From positions 62,001 to 126,000 of the forward strand of contig NZ_FSRG01000005.1 in NCBI RefSeq assembly GCF_900129975.1: 64,000 nt of DNA. The letters are read 5' to 3'. Source of the DNA: Halodesulfovibrio marinisediminis DSM 17456 (GTDB lineage Bacteria > Desulfobacterota > Desulfovibrionia > Desulfovibrionales > Desulfovibrionaceae). Within the stretch, counting starts at the first letter, position 1. Every line of letters begins with the position of its first letter. Positions 61,251 to 64,000 of this stretch are shown here, in pieces. The notes below the pieces were generated by a model. The model was given only the letters and a program-made list of their open reading frames with translations, ran no database searches and was not told where the DNA came from. A program made the position numbers and the translations under genes.

Positions 61251-61317
61251 TCGGGTATGGTGCCCCATATTTCATACCCGATATATACCCGCTTACCCCC
61301 CTTGTAACCATACCCGA
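61251..61317. promoter_or_regulatory. Cluster of CATACCCGA operator sites before proV
   Basis: TCGGGTATG (61251-61259) and CATACCCGA (61273-61281) form an inverted pair with a 13-base spacer. A degenerate copy TATACCCG occurs at 61284-61291 and another exact CATACCCGA at 61309-61317. The last lies in the spacer of a weak -35/-10 (TTGTAA at 61302, TAGCCT at 61325). The repetition suggests a regulator-binding region for the transporter operon. Confidence 0.6.
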
Positions 61318-61327
61318 TGGTCGCTAG

Positions 61328-61356
61328 CCTCGTAGCTGTAATTTATAACTACGGGG
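61328..61356 (+). promoter_or_regulatory. Stem-loop covering the proV ribosome binding site
   Basis: CCTCGTAG (61328-61335) can pair with CTACGGGG (61349-61356; one G-T pair) around a 13-base loop. The 3' arm contains the GGGG Shine-Dalgarno sequence, 5 bases before the ATG at 61362. Folding would hide it, so translation could be regulated. Confidence 0.45.
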
Positions 61357-61361
61357 TTTTA

Positions 61362-62603
61362 ATGAGTTCTCAAAAAGAAAAAGTTGTTGTTAAAAATCTT
61401 TATAAGATCTTTGGATCCAAAAGTAATCGTGCATTACAGTTGTTGGAACAAGGACTTTCTAAAGATGAAATCTACCAGAAAACAGGTTTGACAGTTGGTG
61501 TGCAGGATGCCTCGTTTTCGGTGTACGAGGGAGAAATCTTTGTAATCATGGGGCTGTCCGGTTCGGGGAAATCAACACTTGTTCGAATGCTAAACAGGTT
61601 GATTGAACCAAATGCTGGAAGCGTTATCGTTGACGGAAAAGATGTTATTACAATGTCTCCTGATGAACTCGTGCAGTTTCGCCTTCACAATATGAGTATG
61701 GTCTTCCAATCTTTTGCTCTTATGCCGCATTTGACTGTGTTGGAGAATACAGCGTTTGGCCTCAAGCTTTCCGGTGTGCCTGAAGAACAAAGGAATGCTC
61801 GTGCAAAAGAGGCGTTGGAGCAAGTGGGACTTTCCGGATGGGAAGATGCATCTCCATCCCAGCTTAGTGGAGGTATGCAGCAACGTGTTGGCTTAGCCAG
61901 AGCTCTTGCCGTAGACCCTGAAATTATGCTTATGGATGAAGCATTTTCAGCTCTTGATCCATTGATAAGAGCTGAAATGCAGGATGAGTTGTTAACCCTG
62001 CAGCAGCAACATCAGCGCACCATTATCTTTATCTCACATGACCTTGATGAAGCCATACGAATAGGTGACCGCATTGCGATCATGCAGGACGGCGTCGTTG
62101 TTCAGGTCGGTTCTGCAGAAGAAATTTTGCGTTCACCGGCTAATGACTACGTTAAGTCCTTCTTTAAGGGTGTTGATCCTACAGGCATTCTTACCACACG
62201 TGATATTGTCCGTAATAATCACCCAACGCTGATCATTACAAAAGGTGGCAGTATTCCTACCACACAAGAATACCTGAGTAATAGTGATCGAGATTACTGC
62301 TATCTTTTGACACCAGACAAAAAGCTTATTGGCGTGGTCTCAACAGAAAGTTTGCGAGAAGTAGCCGAGCAGGAAAATTCTTCCTTAACATTGGCTGATG
62401 CGTATTTGCAGGATGTCCTGACGATAGGTCTGGATGATCTGCTTACGGATATTCAGCCGGTTGTTGCTGTCAGTCCTTGTCCAGTTCCTGTTTTAAACGA
62501 TGAAGGTCGTTTTATGGGGGTTGTTTCTAAAAGCCGTTTCTTGCGAATGCTGCATAAGCCGGAGCAGATTCTTCATGCTGCAGAGGAGGTCGCAAATGCT
62601 TAG
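61362..62603 (+). CDS. proV: Glycine betaine/proline ABC transporter, ATP-binding subunit
   Basis: A 413-aa ATPase of the ProU/OpuA type. Walker A is GLSGSGKST near residue 60, signature LSGGMQQRVGLARAL, Walker B MLMDEAFSALDP, and FISHDLDEAIRIGDRIAIM. Residues from about 290 form a CBS-domain pair (TRDIVRNNHPTLIITKGG, VVSTESLREV) typical of osmosensory ProV/OpuAA. Start at 61362 gives the family N-terminus (KVVVKNLYKIFG). The stop overlaps the proW start by 8 bp. Confidence 0.95.
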   Translation: MSSQKEKVVVKNLYKIFGSKSNRALQLLEQGLSKDEIYQKTGLTVGVQDASFSVYEGEIFVIMGLSGSGKSTLVRMLNRLIEPNAGSVIVDGKDVITMSPDELVQFRLHNMSMVFQSFALMPHLTVLENTAFGLKLSGVPEEQRNARAKEALEQVGLSGWEDASPSQLSGGMQQRVGLARALAVDPEIMLMDEAFSALDPLIRAEMQDELLTLQQQHQRTIIFISHDLDEAIRIGDRIAIMQDGVVVQVGSAEEILRSPANDYVKSFFKGVDPTGILTTRDIVRNNHPTLIITKGGSIPTTQEYLSNSDRDYCYLLTPDKKLIGVVSTESLREVAEQENSSLTLADAYLQDVLTIGLDDLLTDIQPVVAVSPCPVPVLNDEGRFMGVVSKSRFLRMLHKPEQILHAAEEVANA

Positions 62604-63441
62604 CGATATTATCCCATTAGACGAAAGTATTATCCCGCTTTCTGAGTGGATTTCTGAATGGATTGACTGGCTTGTATATAACTTTCGCGACGTGTTTCAG
62701 GTAGTGAAAATTCCAGTAGAAGTTACGTTGGACTGGCTGTCCGCGGGACTTAACTGGCTGCCGTTTTACATTCCAATTCTGGTTATTACGCTGTTGGCAT
62801 GGAAGTTCTCTGGTAAACGCCTTGCGCTTTTTTCTCTACTTTCTTTTGTTCTGATCGCTTGCTTGGGATTGTGGGAAGCGACCATGACTACCCTTGCTAT
62901 GGTGATGTCTTCTGTTCTTTTCTGTGCCCTTATCGGGATTCCGTTTGGTGTATTAGCAGGACGAAACAGGGTATTCGAATCAGTTATTCGGCCTGTTCTT
63001 GATGCTATGCAGACAACACCTGCCTTTGTTTACCTTGTACCAATCGTAATGTTGTTTTCCATCGGCAATACTGCTGGTGTGTTGGCAACAATCATTTTCG
63101 CTATTCCACCTATTATCAGACTGACATGCCTCGGGATACGTCAGGTTCATCCTGAGTTAGTTGAAGCAGCGCAAGCTTTTGGTGCGAGTGAATTCCAAGT
63201 GTTATTGCAAGTTCAGTTGCCATTAGCGATGCCAACCATTCTTGCAGGGTTGAACCAGACGATAATGATGGCTCTTTCCATGGTTGTGATTGCTGCGTTG
63301 ATTGGAGCCGGAGGTCTTGGTTCGCCTGTAGTGCTTGGATTGAATACGCTTGATACCGGCCAAGCTGCCGTTGGTGGGCTTGCGATTGTTCTGCTTGCCG
63401 TGGTGCTGGATCGCATTACACAGTCCATAGCAAGTAAATAG
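62596..63441 (+). CDS. proW: Glycine betaine/proline ABC transporter, permease
   Basis: A 281-aa inner-membrane permease. The N-terminal soluble helix (WISEWIDWLVYNFRDVFQV) is typical of ProW. The permease has the EAA-type motif (GIRQVHPELVEAAQAFGAS ... VQLPLAMPTILAGLNQTIMMALSM). Start at 62596 follows GAGGTCGCAA and overlaps proV; the longer frame upstream lies within proV. It is 27 bp before proX. Confidence 0.95.
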   Translation: MLSDIIPLDESIIPLSEWISEWIDWLVYNFRDVFQVVKIPVEVTLDWLSAGLNWLPFYIPILVITLLAWKFSGKRLALFSLLSFVLIACLGLWEATMTTLAMVMSSVLFCALIGIPFGVLAGRNRVFESVIRPVLDAMQTTPAFVYLVPIVMLFSIGNTAGVLATIIFAIPPIIRLTCLGIRQVHPELVEAAQAFGASEFQVLLQVQLPLAMPTILAGLNQTIMMALSMVVIAALIGAGGLGSPVVLGLNTLDTGQAAVGGLAIVLLAVVLDRITQSIASK

Positions 63442-63467
63442 GGCTAAGTTTTTTAAAGGAGAATACA

Positions 63468-64000
63468 ATGGTTAAGCGTCTTACGCTGTTAGTAATAGTT
63501 ATTTTTTTCTGTTCGACTCAGGCTTTTGCTGCTCCCCAGCTTCCTGGAAAAGGAGTGGTGGTTAAACCTGCTCGTGCTACTTGGAACACAGGGTTTTTTC
63601 ATGCGGCGTTGGTTGAAAGAGGTCTCGAGGAACTCGGTTATACTGTCAAAAAAGCAAAGGATTTACCTAACGCATTAGCTTACAAGTCTATTGCCATGGG
63701 TGATGTCGATTACTGGCCAAACACTTGGCTCCCAAACCATAAGAGCTACATGGGCGGTGATTTTTTTGATAAGACATCTTTTTATGGGTATGTCGTAAAA
63801 GCGGGCGGGCTGCAGGGATACCTTGTAAGTAAGATTTCTGCAGAGAAGTTGAATATTACGAGCTTGGATGACTTCAAGCGTCCAGAGGTTATTGCTGAAT
63901 TTGATAGAAATGGTGACGGGAAAGCAGATTTGACAGCATGCCCTCCGGGTTGGGGGTGCGAACGTGATATTGACCGTCACTTAAAAATTTACGGTCTCAA
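63468..64000 (+). CDS. proX: Glycine betaine-binding periplasmic protein ProX (partial)
   Basis: The reading frame starts at ATG 63468 after AAAGGAGAATACA and is open to the window end (177 complete codons). A signal peptide (MVKRLTLLVIVIFFCSTQAFA) precedes a binding domain that resembles E. coli ProX: LPGKGVVVKPA, WPNTWLPNH, and ADLTACPPGWGCE. Third gene of the proVWX operon; the 3' part is outside the window. Confidence 0.93.
   Translation, partial: MVKRLTLLVIVIFFCSTQAFAAPQLPGKGVVVKPARATWNTGFFHAALVERGLEELGYTVKKAKDLPNALAYKSIAMGDVDYWPNTWLPNHKSYMGGDFFDKTSFYGYVVKAGGLQGYLVSKISAEKLNITSLDDFKRPEVIAEFDRNGDGKADLTACPPGWGCERDIDRHLKIYGL

Noticed and set aside
1-64000. CRISPR arrays, insertion sequences, toxin-antitoxin or phage-defence systems
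   Set aside because: No regular direct-repeat/spacer pattern, transposase, integrase or recognisable defence protein was found.

Overview
The window looks like chromosomal DNA from a marine, anaerobic, Gram-negative sulfate reducer of the Desulfovibrionales, probably Halodesulfovibrio-like. That is inferred from gene content and repeat style, not from a marker gene. The clues are a strictly anaerobic class III ribonucleotide reductase, a heptose epimerase for LPS, outer-membrane FadL, many PAS sensors, AT-rich intergenic DNA, a repeat seen downstream of genes in this group, and a glycine-betaine uptake operon. I see no phage, insertion sequence or CRISPR array; most of it is compact housekeeping DNA.

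Layout. 1-4.5 kb: two-component signalling (start of a receiver-domain response regulator, then a 1132-aa hybrid kinase with a periplasmic binding-protein-like sensor) and a UPF0145 gene behind a sigma-54 promoter. 4.5-10 kb: topA, a lysozyme-like protein and a metal-efflux permease with an ArsR/SmtB-type operator. 10-16.5 kb: an Asp/Glu racemase homologue lacking both catalytic residues, a GcvR-like ACT protein with a UPF0210 protein, and nrdD behind a cobalamin riboswitch with a terminator-like hairpin. 16.5-22 kb: a DinG-type helicase with a decayed exonuclease domain and a gnd-zwf operon. 22-26 kb: a phosphoesterase, Ser/Thr kinase, Cys-cluster protein and hldD in one tight run. 26-36.5 kb, all minus strand: DUF190, mutL, then rpsA-sppA-malQ and a bifunctional PFK-2/FBPase-2 homologue, and rimO. 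36.5-49 kb: a histidine kinase, rdgB, an aromatic amino-acid permease, a DUF4344 protein, aminotransferase-DUF1844-argC, a PUA-type rRNA methyltransferase and polA. 49-53 kb: tRNA-Glu, FadL, a broken outer-membrane protein, a secreted HAD phosphatase and a TRIC-type channel. 53-64 kb: a CHASE4-PAS-GGDEF-EAL protein and an osmotic-stress block (large MscS channel, PAS-LuxR regulator, proV-proW-proX, the last cut by the window end).

How parts fit together. The last 7 kb pair an osmotic release valve (MscS) with betaine uptake (ProVWX). The PAS-LuxR regulator lies just upstream of proV, and a cluster of CATACCCGA sites fills the gap. The riboswitch on nrdD implies that the B12-independent reductase is turned down when cobalamin is plentiful, which predicts a B12-dependent nrdJ elsewhere. 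malQ, the PFK-2/FBPase-2 homologue and gnd-zwf suggest an active storage-glucan and sugar-phosphate economy. The most unusual items are the bacterial PFK-2/FBPase-2 fusion, the riboswitch on nrdD, the catalytic-residue-less racemase and the repeated-site operator before proV.
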